DNA from: Berkiella sp963803015
GTDB taxonomy: Bacteria; Pseudomonadota; Gammaproteobacteria; Berkiellales; Berkiellaceae
Assembly (NCBI GenBank): GCA_963803015.1
Contig: CAWDKV010000004.1
Coordinates: 496,001 to 560,000 of the forward strand
Length of the DNA stretch: 64,000 bases
Reading direction: 5' to 3'
How positions within the stretch are numbered: the first letter of the stretch is position 1; each line of letters opens with the position of its first letter. This document shows positions 52,401 to 59,963 of the stretch, piece by piece. The notes below the pieces were generated by a model, which was not told the DNA's origin, ran no database searches, and saw nothing but the letters and a program-made list of their open reading frames with translations. The translations under genes were made by a program, and so were the position numbers.

Positions 52401-52949
52401 AAATCGTCGCGTTAATAATAAAATAACGGGGCAGAGCTCTTGAAATAAATAATGAACCATCATTTTTCTAAGCTCTTGCGCTTTGGGGAGTGTCAACAGT
52501 ATGAGCCATACATTTATTTTATTAGCGCCGACAAGAAGTAATTCCTCTATAGATTTAGATATCTGTGCCATTTTTTCTTCTATTAACGCAATCTGCTTTT
52601 GATCTCCCGCAGCTGCGTTCAGTTTTTGTGCACTGTCGCTTAATGCAGATACCATGAAATCATAAGGCGAGCGACTCTGTAAAAATTGAAAGCCAACTGT
52701 GTTCACAATTTTCACTGCTGATTGTTCAATGGTCTCTTTGTGTTGAGCAAAAAATACCTCGACATTCTGCGCTCTTTCTTGTGCGTTGTTATTTTTTGCA
52801 ATATCGATTAATTGGGCAACTATTGAATCTAGCGTCTCAATTTCATTTAAAACTGCGCTAGTTGCACAATCAATGCGCTCAACAGCAGTTGTGGGAAGAG
52901 AATGAGTTGTTTGTGCTTTTTGTTGTATCTTTGGACCGGCAATAGCCAT
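49491..52949 (-). CDS. Coiled-coil protein with a C-terminal poly(A)-polymerase/CCA-transferase domain
   Basis: 1152 residues. About 1-480 are helical without a recognised family. About 500-780 form a long Gln/Glu/Lys-rich coiled coil with repeated QAEL/HQAEL patterns. Residues about 795-930 match the nucleotidyltransferase head of bacterial poly(A) polymerases and CCA enzymes: YIVGGWVRNRLMG, the catalytic Asp pair in NEDVDIIV, KKDFSINTF, and RDLSAPCLTLLGNVRERF followed by LMMRMLRFSNQL for the RNA-binding neck. The C-terminal 50 residues are low complexity (Gln/Asn/Arg). A normal enzyme has about 400-450 residues and no such N-terminal half. GAGG precedes the ATG. Nucleotide specificity is unknown. 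Confidence 0.75.
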   Translation of the reverse strand: MAIAGPKIQQKAQTTHSLPTTAVERIDCATSAVLNEIETLDSIVAQLIDIAKNNNAQERAQNVEVFFAQHKETIEQSAVKIVNTVGFQFLQSRSPYDFMVSALSDSAQKLNAAAGDQKQIALIEEKMAQISKSIEELLLVGANKINVWLILLTLPKAQELRKMMVHYLFQELCPVILLLTRRFILGTLNEHHYYFYCGLLLEKMQWLEHYADEYQNNVLTRLEEITSVKSQDFEDLKNDVETLFVAYHSAANFLSLFRKNEQANRFQSLGRVFDGKLSSGSTKAKRLLKLLSKSSKYSAIRNEAEKLNKDIKSKNDDLSLGICILLDNFYDAPWNQITVPLTTSMNLDLLKQSVKDSKKTLESLENTPIPELIIVHISNVLSTLASFKAVPPQQLTQEVLSSVLDLVIALMLVLRKGPFFKTGIYQRTSLGILKQIVEDLKKFMIVSEKLPLTLSSEKKEDEVTCVDFNRLTLDDSPPLVIPTALPPVPDVNVPPSAPVLEQHEQEKLRQQMSEVVTREHEAQLEQEKVKQKETYDAKLQEVKAQIEREKEALIKRLQEEKAAKLSELEKKYSEDFNAEKERAEGKLAKYREKKERQLNAEKAALLAEHQGNISQLEEQQEIERQQIHSDHQSALDAQTVQQQTELDSLSAQHRVELKKQDAEHQAELSSRTDNYHARINELKVKQQVDRENLIAEYQVALTQQAAAHQAKLKKLIEHHQSELSNLGVQLQSELEQSKRKFHEDYQVQEERLRAQRQQAREALAEKHKQEAERFQQELRLKSPFLKAIHSCAPIRQIELPLMMRFLKDLEEYQLEFYIVGGWVRNRLMGMPVTLNEDVDIIVNGDFTELPERLASQCWHNPNQAKHFRFGKIDLWCEKWGDLKEFLSKKDFSINTFICTPQGAVYDLLGVQRDLSAPCLTLLGNVRERFIADPSLMMRMLRFSNQLQKGIQSCDVELIKEQAVRIRYLPIGVYLNNLQKLFLSPFAKINFSTILRYGLLSEIFPTLPPQLPLSCQFLEHKLNDFSCYCDRYDYYHVLALFLMMPLVMKNPKQDELVHRLEEGIEAFFDHYKGEINEADRQRIRKTLQSIILEKEGLYTQLQQYNQFGSAPDVMREPRGRDFIQNYQNGRRQNGQYQNQSNHRGASRSFSRKK

Positions 52950-53116
52950 GAGGACCTCAAAAGTTAGATGATAAACTATCAGTTATAGTTAGAAGATATT
53001 ATCATTTTTCACTTAGTGAGGCCAGTTTTCACAATCTAGACTAGCCATTTTATATATCGAAGAGTTATTCAGAAAAAAAGACATCCTAAATTCTCAAAAA
53101 ACCCCTTCTGAGCCTT

Positions 53117-53596
53117 TCATTTTCCGAACAATTTTTTAATAAAACTCTTTTTCTCTTTCAGATGAGGAAATAACGCACGGACTTTATCAATCTCTTGTTG
53201 AGATAAAGGATTGGCGGCAAGATTCAAGGAATCTAATTTTGGCAAAGACAGTGTATAAATTGGCTTTAAAGTGCTTAATTGATTTCCAGATAAATCTATC
53301 TTGGTCAATGATTCCTTATTTGTCTCTAAAAAAGAGATTAAAGCGGGGCTAATTCTTGTTAAAGACATTAATCTTAAATTTAATTCTGTATTTGTTGCGC
53401 TTTCGAGTGCAGAAGCTATAAGCTGATCATTGATTTGATTTAACATTACTTCGCATCGCTCACTATCTGGATATTCCACCATGTCAGTCAATAATGCGAG
53501 CGCGTCTGAGGATATTTTATCCGATGGAATTAAGACTGAAATTTCTCTATTTTGCTCAGCTGTTAAACCTGTAGAATTCGATCCATCATTTTTCAT
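53117..53596 (-). CDS. Small leucine-rich-repeat protein
   Basis: 159 residues with no signal peptide. Two or three LRRs lie at about 85-140 (LTKIDLSGNQLSTLKPIYTL; LDSLNLAANPLSQQEIDKV), and the tail is basic (KEKKSFIKKLFGK). AAAGGGAG precedes the ATG. It lies about 170 bases upstream of the coiled-coil/poly(A)-polymerase gene on the same strand. The LRR motifs resemble those of the membrane LRR protein at 30843-32804, so the two may be related in use; function unknown. Confidence 0.6.
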   Translation of the reverse strand: MKNDGSNSTGLTAEQNREISVLIPSDKISSDALALLTDMVEYPDSERCEVMLNQINDQLIASALESATNTELNLRLMSLTRISPALISFLETNKESLTKIDLSGNQLSTLKPIYTLSLPKLDSLNLAANPLSQQEIDKVRALFPHLKEKKSFIKKLFGK

Positions 53597-53632
53597 TTTA
53601 CAGCTCTCCCTTTATTAGATTTAATTTATTCG

Positions 53633-53995
53633 CTAAAGTGCAAAAGAAGAACCACAGCTACATGTCGTTTGCGCATTAGGATTTTTAACGGAGAAATGTG
53701 ATCCTTGCAAGCTTTCCGTGTAATCAATCACGCTTCCGGCAAGATACATGATGCTCAAAGCATCGACCACATAATTTACCGATGTCTCTTCTTCTTCAGC
53801 AATACTAAATGCTTTCGTAAAAACATTATCATCTGGCTTATGCTTGGCATCAAAAGCAAAACCATATTGAAAACCTGAGCAGCCACCCCCGGTAATATAA
53901 AGGCGCAGCTTTAGATTAGGATCCCCTTCTATCTTCAGAAGATCATATACACGCTTTGCGGCGTTATCGGTCATGTTCACGGTAGGTAAAGACAT
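53633..53995 (-). CDS. erpA: ErpA, A-type iron-sulfur cluster insertion protein
   Basis: Carries and delivers Fe-S clusters to apo-proteins. The ATG at 53995 has AAGGTGAG just ahead; a GTG one codon upstream is possible. 120 residues with the three conserved cysteines: GGGCSGFQYGFAFD, then TTCSCGSSF at the end. PNLKLRLYITGGGCSGFQYG is the ErpA form of the A-type carriers. It lies 37 bases downstream of the small LRR gene; in Pseudomonas erpA stands next to anmK. Confidence 0.93.
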   Translation of the reverse strand: MSLPTVNMTDNAAKRVYDLLKIEGDPNLKLRLYITGGGCSGFQYGFAFDAKHKPDDNVFTKAFSIAEEEETSVNYVVDALSIMYLAGSVIDYTESLQGSHFSVKNPNAQTTCSCGSSFAL

Positions 53996-54054
53996 CACTC
54001 ACCTTCAAGCTGTTACTCAATCATAAGGGATTATGAAAACCCTGCTGCTGAAAG

Positions 54055-54789
54055 TCAACCTTCCTCTTCATCCTCGCACATACTGTTATCGGCGACCCAC
54101 GGGAATTTCTTGCGTAAAACTTGGTTTTCTCGGTCGAGTTTGACTTCCAATATCACTTCTTCAGGGAGGAATCCTTGTGGTAAAGCTAATTCTCCTTGGA
54201 ATTCCCGTAAATGTCGGAATTTAAACTTGAGATGGCTTTGTTTGTTATTCAAGGAAACCGGTATAGAAACCTGCTCTTTGCCAAGCTGTCCTACCAATAT
54301 CATTTTGACATTCCCTTCAACCTGATTTTGCGAGGCATTTTTAGCAAAAATGTAAAAATAACGGAATTTTTGCGGATGCTCTGTGGCAAAAATCTGGAAA
54401 GTATTAATATGCACTCCTTTCCCAGGTAAAGAGCCAGCTAAACTTTGATAAAGAGCAATATCTCGGGCTAATTCATTATTATTCTGCTGCAATTTCTTGA
54501 TATGCTGGGTTAAGCTTTTGTTGACTTCTAATTGAATATGATAATGACGCTCGATAGCCTGTGATTTTCGTTTTAATTGAACATTTTCTTTTTGTACATG
54601 GGCGACTGTTTGTTCTACAGTAGAGTCTTTTGCTAAGGGCAGATCTACTGTCTCTGCACCATTGGAAAAACCAGCTTTATAACTAAAATACAAAACAAAT
54701 AGGATTAAAATAGACAGCGTTCCGATAGAAAGCCGATTCTTGGAACGAGGTTTGGTATTCCTCACTAAAGCTTGCAATACATTTTGCAT
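54055..54789 (-). CDS. Membrane-anchored coiled-coil protein (DUF6776-like)
   Basis: 244 residues. A short cytoplasmic N terminus and one membrane helix at about 22-42 (IGTLSILILFVLYFSYKAGF) are followed by a coiled coil (about 60-120) and a beta-rich C-terminal region (KMILVGQLGKEQVSIPVSLN; LREFQGELALPQGFLPEEV). This architecture matches DUF6776 proteins found near erpA in other gammaproteobacteria. Function unknown. The C terminus is acidic (CEDEEEG). Confidence 0.65.
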   Translation of the reverse strand: MQNVLQALVRNTKPRSKNRLSIGTLSILILFVLYFSYKAGFSNGAETVDLPLAKDSTVEQTVAHVQKENVQLKRKSQAIERHYHIQLEVNKSLTQHIKKLQQNNNELARDIALYQSLAGSLPGKGVHINTFQIFATEHPQKFRYFYIFAKNASQNQVEGNVKMILVGQLGKEQVSIPVSLNNKQSHLKFKFRHLREFQGELALPQGFLPEEVILEVKLDRENQVLRKKFPWVADNSMCEDEEEG

Positions 54790-54859
54790 AAATTCTTCCC
54801 TGGCAGAGTCATTGTCCTTTTTTTACAATAGTCGTTATTTGGCACAAAGGAAACGCGCG

Positions 54860-55294
54860 ATGTTATGGATTAAGTCATTTCATATTATAGCCATGGTAGC
54901 TTGGTTTGCCGGGTTATTCTACTTACCAAGATTATTTGTCTATCATGCGGATGTCCCGGTAAGTGAACCCGAAGCTCGTAAACGGTTTTGCACAATGGAA
55001 AGAAAACTCTACCGGGGGATCATGACGCCTAGCGCTATTGTGACCCTTTTTCTAGGGGTGGGGTTGATGCATAGCTTTAAAATCTCTTGGGCACATCTGC
55101 CACTTTGGCTGGCGCTAAAACTAGCGCTAGTAGCAACTCTAATCGTTTTTCATCTTTATTGTGGCAAGATAGTGCGGCAGTTTCAAATAGGACAAAACAA
55201 GCATTCTTCCAAGTTTTACCGCTATTTTAATGAATTTCCAGCTTTGATTCTAATTGCAATAGTGCTGTTAGTCGTCTTAAAACCGTTTTATTAG
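54860..55294 (+). CDS. hemJ: HemJ, protoporphyrinogen IX oxidase
   Basis: Oxidises protoporphyrinogen to protoporphyrin in haem synthesis; an inner-membrane protein. The frame is open further upstream, but the ATG at 54860 with AAAGGA nine bases ahead gives the family's normal 144 residues. Start MLWIKSFHIIAMVAWFAGLF with the conserved histidine, then LPRLFVYH and ERKLYRGIMTPSA, and four membrane helices. Next to hemL, so two haem-synthesis genes are close together. Confidence 0.9.
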   Translation: MLWIKSFHIIAMVAWFAGLFYLPRLFVYHADVPVSEPEARKRFCTMERKLYRGIMTPSAIVTLFLGVGLMHSFKISWAHLPLWLALKLALVATLIVFHLYCGKIVRQFQIGQNKHSSKFYRYFNEFPALILIAIVLLVVLKPFY

Positions 55295-55455
55295 ATCTCT
55301 ACCATTTCAAAATCGTCTTTCATGGCACCACAGTCCGGGCAACGCCAAGTCAACGGGATATCTTCCCAGGCAGTGCCTGGCGCTATCCCTTCTTCTACAT
55401 GGCCTTGTGCCTCATCGTAGATATAACCACATAATAAGCACATATATCGCTTCAT
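55291..55455 (-). CDS. Rubredoxin
   Basis: Small cytosolic electron-transfer protein holding one iron on four cysteines: MCLLCGYIYDEAQG near the N terminus and RCPDCGAMKDDFE near the end. From the ATG at 55455 it has 54 residues, the family's usual size; an ATG eight codons upstream (55479) is the alternative. It overlaps the end of hemJ by four bases and diverges from hemL. The redox partner is not apparent here. Confidence 0.93.
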   Translation of the reverse strand: MKRYMCLLCGYIYDEAQGHVEEGIAPGTAWEDIPLTWRCPDCGAMKDDFEMVEI

Positions 55456-55551
55456 AGTTAGCTGATTGACCTGTTTCATTTAACGCCCACATTTCTTCCA
55501 AAATGGATTATGATACACTCAAACTCAAGCTAGGTGGTAGAGGTATCCGTT

Positions 55552-56832
55552 ATGTCAAAATCAAAAGCCCTATTTGAAAGAGCCCAACAATGTATTCCTG
55601 GAGGGGTGAATTCACCTGTCAGAGCCTTTAAGGGCGTAGGAGGCTCTCCGCTCTTCTTTGCCAAAGCCAAAGGTCCCTATCTTTATGATGAAGATGGTAA
55701 TACGTATATTGACTATGTTGGTTCATGGGGCCCGATGATTTTAGGTCACCAAGATCAAGATGTGCTCCATGCTATTCAAAAAGCAATAGAAAAAGCCATC
55801 TCTTTTGGTGCCCCTTGCGCCTATGAAGTGGATCTCGCAGAATTAATCTGTCAGCTCATCCCCAGTGTTGAGCAAGTGCGAATGGTCAATTCTGGCACAG
55901 AAGCGACCATGACAGCTTTGAGACTCGCAAGAGGTTATACCGGCAGAGATTTAATTATTAAATTTGAAGGTTGCTATCATGGACATAGTGATAGTTTGCT
56001 CATCAAAGCAGGCTCTGGTGCGCTGACACTTGGTGTGCCAAGTTCTCCTGGCGTACCTGCTGATCTCAGTAAACATACGCTTAATTTAGCTTTTAATAAT
56101 ATCTCAGAATTACAAGAAGCCTTTGAGCAATATGGTAAAAAAATCGCGGCCGTCATTGTTGAACCTATCCCTGGCAATATGGGATGTGTTTTGCCTGATC
56201 GCAATTTCTTGCTTGCCTTAAGACAAGCCTGTACGGATTCGGGAGCCGTGTTAATATTTGACGAGGTGATATCCGGCTTTCGTGTAGGATTAGAAGGCGC
56301 TGAAGGGCTTTATCACATTCGCCCCGATCTCTCTACATTTGGAAAAATTATTGGCGGCGGCATGCCGGTTGGCGCGATTGGCGGCAAAAAAGCTATCATG
56401 TCGCATTTGTCCCCTGTTGGCCCAGTCTATCAAGCAGGGACACTCTCCGGAAACCCTGTCGCCATGGCTGCAGGCTTTGCTACTTTGTCTAAACTTAAAT
56501 CTGATACTACATTTTATCAACGCTTAGGGAAAACGACTCAAACCTTAGTGTTGGGCCTACAGCAAATTGCAAAAGAAAAAGGGATCCCCGTACAAATTAA
56601 TTCTCTTCCGGGACTTTTTACTTTATTTTTTACTGAAAATCCTGTGACCAGTTTTAAAGAAGTCATGACAGCAGATGTGAATCGCTTTAAGCAGTATTAT
56701 CATGGCATGTTAAATGAAGGGATCTATTTTGGTCCCTCAGCCTATGAAAGTGCCCTTATCTCTATCACGCACGATGAAACATGTATTGATAAAACCTTAA
56801 CAGCAGCTCAAAAAGTTTTTGCTCACCTTTAA
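55552..56832 (+). CDS. hemL: HemL, glutamate-1-semialdehyde 2,1-aminomutase
   Basis: A PLP enzyme that converts glutamate-1-semialdehyde into 5-aminolevulinate, the first haem precursor. The frame begins at a GTG (55534), but the ATG at 55552 gives 426 residues, the same as in E. coli. Seen: CIPGGVNSPVRAF near the start, NSGTEATMTALRLARGYTGR, DEVISGFRVG, and the PLP lysine in TFGKIIGGGMPVGA. The downstream kinase-fusion gene begins 15 bases on. Confidence 0.96.
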   Translation: MSKSKALFERAQQCIPGGVNSPVRAFKGVGGSPLFFAKAKGPYLYDEDGNTYIDYVGSWGPMILGHQDQDVLHAIQKAIEKAISFGAPCAYEVDLAELICQLIPSVEQVRMVNSGTEATMTALRLARGYTGRDLIIKFEGCYHGHSDSLLIKAGSGALTLGVPSSPGVPADLSKHTLNLAFNNISELQEAFEQYGKKIAAVIVEPIPGNMGCVLPDRNFLLALRQACTDSGAVLIFDEVISGFRVGLEGAEGLYHIRPDLSTFGKIIGGGMPVGAIGGKKAIMSHLSPVGPVYQAGTLSGNPVAMAAGFATLSKLKSDTTFYQRLGKTTQTLVLGLQQIAKEKGIPVQINSLPGLFTLFFTENPVTSFKEVMTADVNRFKQYYHGMLNEGIYFGPSAYESALISITHDETCIDKTLTAAQKVFAHL

Positions 56833-56847
56833 AAAAGGGTTAGATAA

Positions 56848-58359
56848 ATGGACAGCGACGCAATGGATGCGACACGCGCCTTGAAAGAGGCGTTTTCAAG
56901 TCAATTTGAAATATTAGAAACACATCTTTCTTATGTCATTTTAACCGGACAATATGCCTATAAAATCAAAAAACCCTTAAATTTAGGTTTCAACGATTAC
57001 ACAACGATAGAAAAAAGAAAGTTCTATTGTGAGAAAGAGGTTTTATACAATACCCCTTTGGCTAAAGAAATTTATATTGGCGTTGTACCAATCACCGGTT
57101 CAGTGCATCAACCAGCGTTAGAAGGAAAAGGAACCGCATTAGAATTTGCGGTAAAAATGCACCAATTTCCGCAAGAAGGTTTGTTTTCTCATTTAATTAA
57201 GCAAAAGAAAATTAATGAAAATCATATCTTCCATTTGGCTGAACAAGTAGCCCACTTTCATCAAGAAGCGCCTATTGCGCCTCAGGGAGAGCCGTGGGGC
57301 ACCCCTGATTTTTCTTTTATGCAAGCTAATTTCACGGCTTTAAGATCATTGGATTGCGCAAAAGCGCACCAAGAAGACATTGACGCCATCGAAAGATGGG
57401 CAAGAGGACATTTTGCAAAAATCAAGCCCTGTTTAACCCAAAGAAAAACGCAAGGATTTATTCGCGCGTGTCATGGTGATCTGCATCTTAACAATATTGT
57501 CATGCAAAATAACCAAGGCATTATTTTTGATTGCATTGAATTTAATGAAGGGTTACGCTGGATAGATGTCATGAATGAAATTGCTTTTCTAGCAATGGAT
57601 CTTGATTTTCATCAACGCCCTGATCTCGCTTCTCTTTTTATCAATCGCTATTTGGAAATAACAGGGGATTATTTAGGCGCGCGCTTCATTGCTTTTTATC
57701 AGTGTTATCGTGCCATGGTCCGCGCTAAGATAACAGCGCTCATGTATCAACAATTACCTTCTCAAGCTTTCGCTGAAGACTTTACACGCTATCTTGCACT
57801 CGCTAAACATTACACCCAACCAGATGATGCTGAGCTTATTATCACTTTCGGGGTCTCAGGTTCAGGTAAAACACTTTACACGCAAGAATTGTTAAAAAAA
57901 ATGCCCGCTATTCGTTTACGATCGGATGTGCTGAGAAAACAAATGCATAGCCATCTTGCCAACAAAAGTAATTTTTCAGCGAAGAGCCCTTACTCACCTG
58001 AAGTCACTCGAGAAATATATCAAAAGTTAAAAACCCTTGCTAAAGCATTGCTTGAATCCAAACTTACTGTGATCATCGATGCCACTTGTTTGCACCACTG
58101 GCAAAGACAAATATTTGTTGATCTTGCTTATTGCTTACATATACATTTACAATTATTGCTGTTTGAAGCGCCTCGCGAGATCTTAGAGCGCAGAATTTAT
58201 GAGCGCCAAGCTCATCGCAAAGATGCTTCAGATGCAACTATAGAGGTTTTAGCACTGCAACTTGCAAGCCTGGAACCTTTGACTGAATCTGAAAAGGAAA
58301 TATGTTGCCTAATTCATTATCAAGTTATCGATGATTTAATTCGTTCAAAGGAGAACTAA
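56848..58359 (+). CDS. Fusion of an aminoglycoside-phosphotransferase-like kinase and a P-loop kinase
   Basis: 503 residues. The N-terminal part (about 1-330) has the phosphotransferase-like fold: YAYKIKKPLNLGF for the ATP-lysine region, HGDLHLNNIV as the catalytic loop and FDCIEFNEGLRWIDVMNE as the metal-binding loop. The C-terminal part (about 335-503) is an AAA_33/zeta-type P-loop kinase with FGVSGSGKTLYTQEL, VIIDATC and a lid ERRIYERQ. Such fused proteins are widespread and uncharacterised; despite the name there is no evidence for drug resistance. It follows hemL by 15 bases and ends one base before the small peptide gene. Confidence 0.85.
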   Translation: MDSDAMDATRALKEAFSSQFEILETHLSYVILTGQYAYKIKKPLNLGFNDYTTIEKRKFYCEKEVLYNTPLAKEIYIGVVPITGSVHQPALEGKGTALEFAVKMHQFPQEGLFSHLIKQKKINENHIFHLAEQVAHFHQEAPIAPQGEPWGTPDFSFMQANFTALRSLDCAKAHQEDIDAIERWARGHFAKIKPCLTQRKTQGFIRACHGDLHLNNIVMQNNQGIIFDCIEFNEGLRWIDVMNEIAFLAMDLDFHQRPDLASLFINRYLEITGDYLGARFIAFYQCYRAMVRAKITALMYQQLPSQAFAEDFTRYLALAKHYTQPDDAELIITFGVSGSGKTLYTQELLKKMPAIRLRSDVLRKQMHSHLANKSNFSAKSPYSPEVTREIYQKLKTLAKALLESKLTVIIDATCLHHWQRQIFVDLAYCLHIHLQLLLFEAPREILERRIYERQAHRKDASDATIEVLALQLASLEPLTESEKEICCLIHYQVIDDLIRSKEN

Positions 58360-58360
58360 T

Positions 58361-58573
58361 ATGCGCGATCTACAAAATCTTGAGCTTCAAGCTGTGAATG
58401 GTGGTGCTTCTACTGCTGTAATTGGCGTGGGTATTGCTGCAATCTGCCTCGTCAGTATTGTTGCTGTGAGCGTTATGTCTCGCAAAAGCCAAGAGCCAAC
58501 AGTTGTTGTTCTCCCAGGGAATAATACTTCTGGTACAGGCACTAGCACAACAGTTACAACTACAGCTTCTTAA
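58361..58573 (+). CDS. Small peptide with a double-glycine-type leader and one membrane helix
   Basis: 70 residues. It begins MRDLQNLELQAVNGGA: the LxxLELxxVxGG pattern is that of bacteriocin-type leader peptides, with a cleavage site after the GG at positions 14-15. A hydrophobic segment (about 18-42, AVIGVGIAAICLVSIVAVSV) and a Ser/Thr-rich tail follow. The start lies one base after the kinase-fusion stop and AAAGGAG precedes it, so translational coupling is likely. No peptidase-transporter is in the window. It may be a secreted peptide or only a small membrane protein. Confidence 0.55.
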   Translation: MRDLQNLELQAVNGGASTAVIGVGIAAICLVSIVAVSVMSRKSQEPTVVVLPGNNTSGTGTSTTVTTTAS

Positions 58574-58592
58574 TAAGCCTCTTTGGCTTACC

Positions 58593-58619
58593 AGAGGCCG
58601 ACTTCACCGGCCTCTTTTA
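58593..58619 (+). terminator. Rho-independent terminator after the small peptide gene
   Basis: AGAGGCCG (58593-58600) pairs with CGGCCTCT (58608-58615), then TTT. It ends the hemL-kinase-peptide operon. The stretch from here to 58873 holds no gene that I can support. Confidence 0.8.
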
Positions 58620-58873
58620 TCTGCGATATCCTTCAAAACTTATATCACTTAAAATTCAATCTTGAGTTCGATAAGCAGAGGACTCGCACTGGTTTTCTAA
58701 AATCTTCATCATCTTTCTTCCACAAGATCTCTTATTATTTATTGAATTTGCGCTTGACCCGATGATTTTTCGGCTAGGCGCCAAGCAAATGATCCCCAGG
58801 AGCATACTGTGGCACGTGACTGGGGTGAGAGAGCGCAGGCAACAACGCCGAAAATTCATCTGGAAAGAGTATA

Positions 58874-59608
58874 TTAGCGTGAAGCGCAGATCATTCTAGC
58901 AGGAATACACATCTCTATAGGTTTAATCAGCTTTATTTCTTGTAAGGAAATATCTGCCCCATAAGCTAAAATTTCTACACCCGCAAATACAGCTTGACGC
59001 AAAGTAGCACCGAATTGCATATCGATATGATCGGCTGGAAAAAGTCTTGTGATACCCGTGTGCTGCACACAAAAAATTAATACTGCGCGATGGCCTTGTC
59101 TTTTTGCATGCATCAAAGCTTTTAATTGTCGAACAGCACGCGAAGCTTTGGCATCGGGATAAAATCCTCGATGGATTTCATCTCCTAAAGTAACACTTCT
59201 TACATCAACATAGCATTTTTGGTTGAGTGCTTCAGATTCTAGGACCATGTCAAAAGTAAAATTATCTAAAGTAGCAGGGGCAATCGTAATTTTTGAGTAA
59301 TTTTGCAAAGGTTGTATCACCCCGCTTTGTATCGCTTCAACCACTAAAGGATAAGCAAGTTGTGTATTTATGCACACTAAAAAACCTGCATCGACTTCCA
59401 CTAGCTCCCAATTATCAGCATGTTTTCTTTTCGGTTGCATAGTATGAGAGAACCAAACACGGCTACCGAGCAAATCACATCCTGTCATCGCTCCCATATT
59501 GGGACAATAAATCGTGCGATATTCTTGATTATTGACCACAACGTCAGCCAGAAAGCGTTTTGTTCTCTTAATAAGCACTGCTTGTGTTAATGGACTAGGA
59601 AATTTCAT
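58874..59608 (-). CDS. sfsA: SfsA, DNA/RNA-binding nuclease-like protein
   Basis: A conserved protein (sugar fermentation stimulation) with a nuclease-like fold. The frame opens at TTG (59656), but the ATG at 59608 has GGTGAG seven bases ahead and gives 244 residues, close to the family's 230-240. Seen: RTKRFLADV, CPNMGAMTGC, DNFTFDMVLE, CYVDVRSVTLGD and GFYPDAKASRAVRQL with the conserved acidic residues, AVLIFCVQHTGITRLFPADH. In E. coli sfsA stands immediately ahead of dksA; here the two are divergent neighbours. Confidence 0.9.
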   Translation of the reverse strand: MKFPSPLTQAVLIKRTKRFLADVVVNNQEYRTIYCPNMGAMTGCDLLGSRVWFSHTMQPKRKHADNWELVEVDAGFLVCINTQLAYPLVVEAIQSGVIQPLQNYSKITIAPATLDNFTFDMVLESEALNQKCYVDVRSVTLGDEIHRGFYPDAKASRAVRQLKALMHAKRQGHRAVLIFCVQHTGITRLFPADHIDMQFGATLRQAVFAGVEILAYGADISLQEIKLIKPIEMCIPARMICASR

Positions 59609-59656
59609 ATACTCACCACACGCTTTACCTGGGGTATCACTATCTATAGTCGGCAA

Positions 59657-59963
59657 GTTTACTTAAACCTATAAGAAAAATTTATGACAGCTTCACTTTT
59701 CCCCTTTCCGATTAGATTATTTGGTGTACAATCTCCTACCCACTTTGGGCAAAAATACAGATAGTAGCTACACTAATGTTTGGCACTATTAGCCTTCTAA
59801 GTGGAAGGAAACAGATTTCTAGGAGCCTAACTAGATTTATTTAGTAGGTTACCCCAAATAGGGTATACATGGAGTGAACTTTTTCCCCCCCTCCATGTTC
59901 AAACTAGAAGTAATATCAATTGGGATTCTACCTGGGCGCCTTTTGCATCAGGAGGAGAATACG
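59657..59963. other. Divergent sfsA-dksA intergenic region
   Basis: About 300 bases with no gene. It contains plausible but weak promoter elements for dksA, such as TTGGGC with TACACT 18 bases on near 59748-59777, and a TACAAT near 59729. Nothing else recognised. Confidence 0.3.

Noticed and set aside
53633..53998. Insertion in ErpA (EEEETSVNYVVDALS)
   Set aside because: It lies in a loop that varies among A-type carriers; all three cysteines are intact, so normal function is likely.
56848..58359. Aminoglycoside resistance gene
   Set aside because: The phosphotransferase-like fold is fused to a P-loop kinase, a widespread uncharacterised pairing without demonstrated drug resistance.
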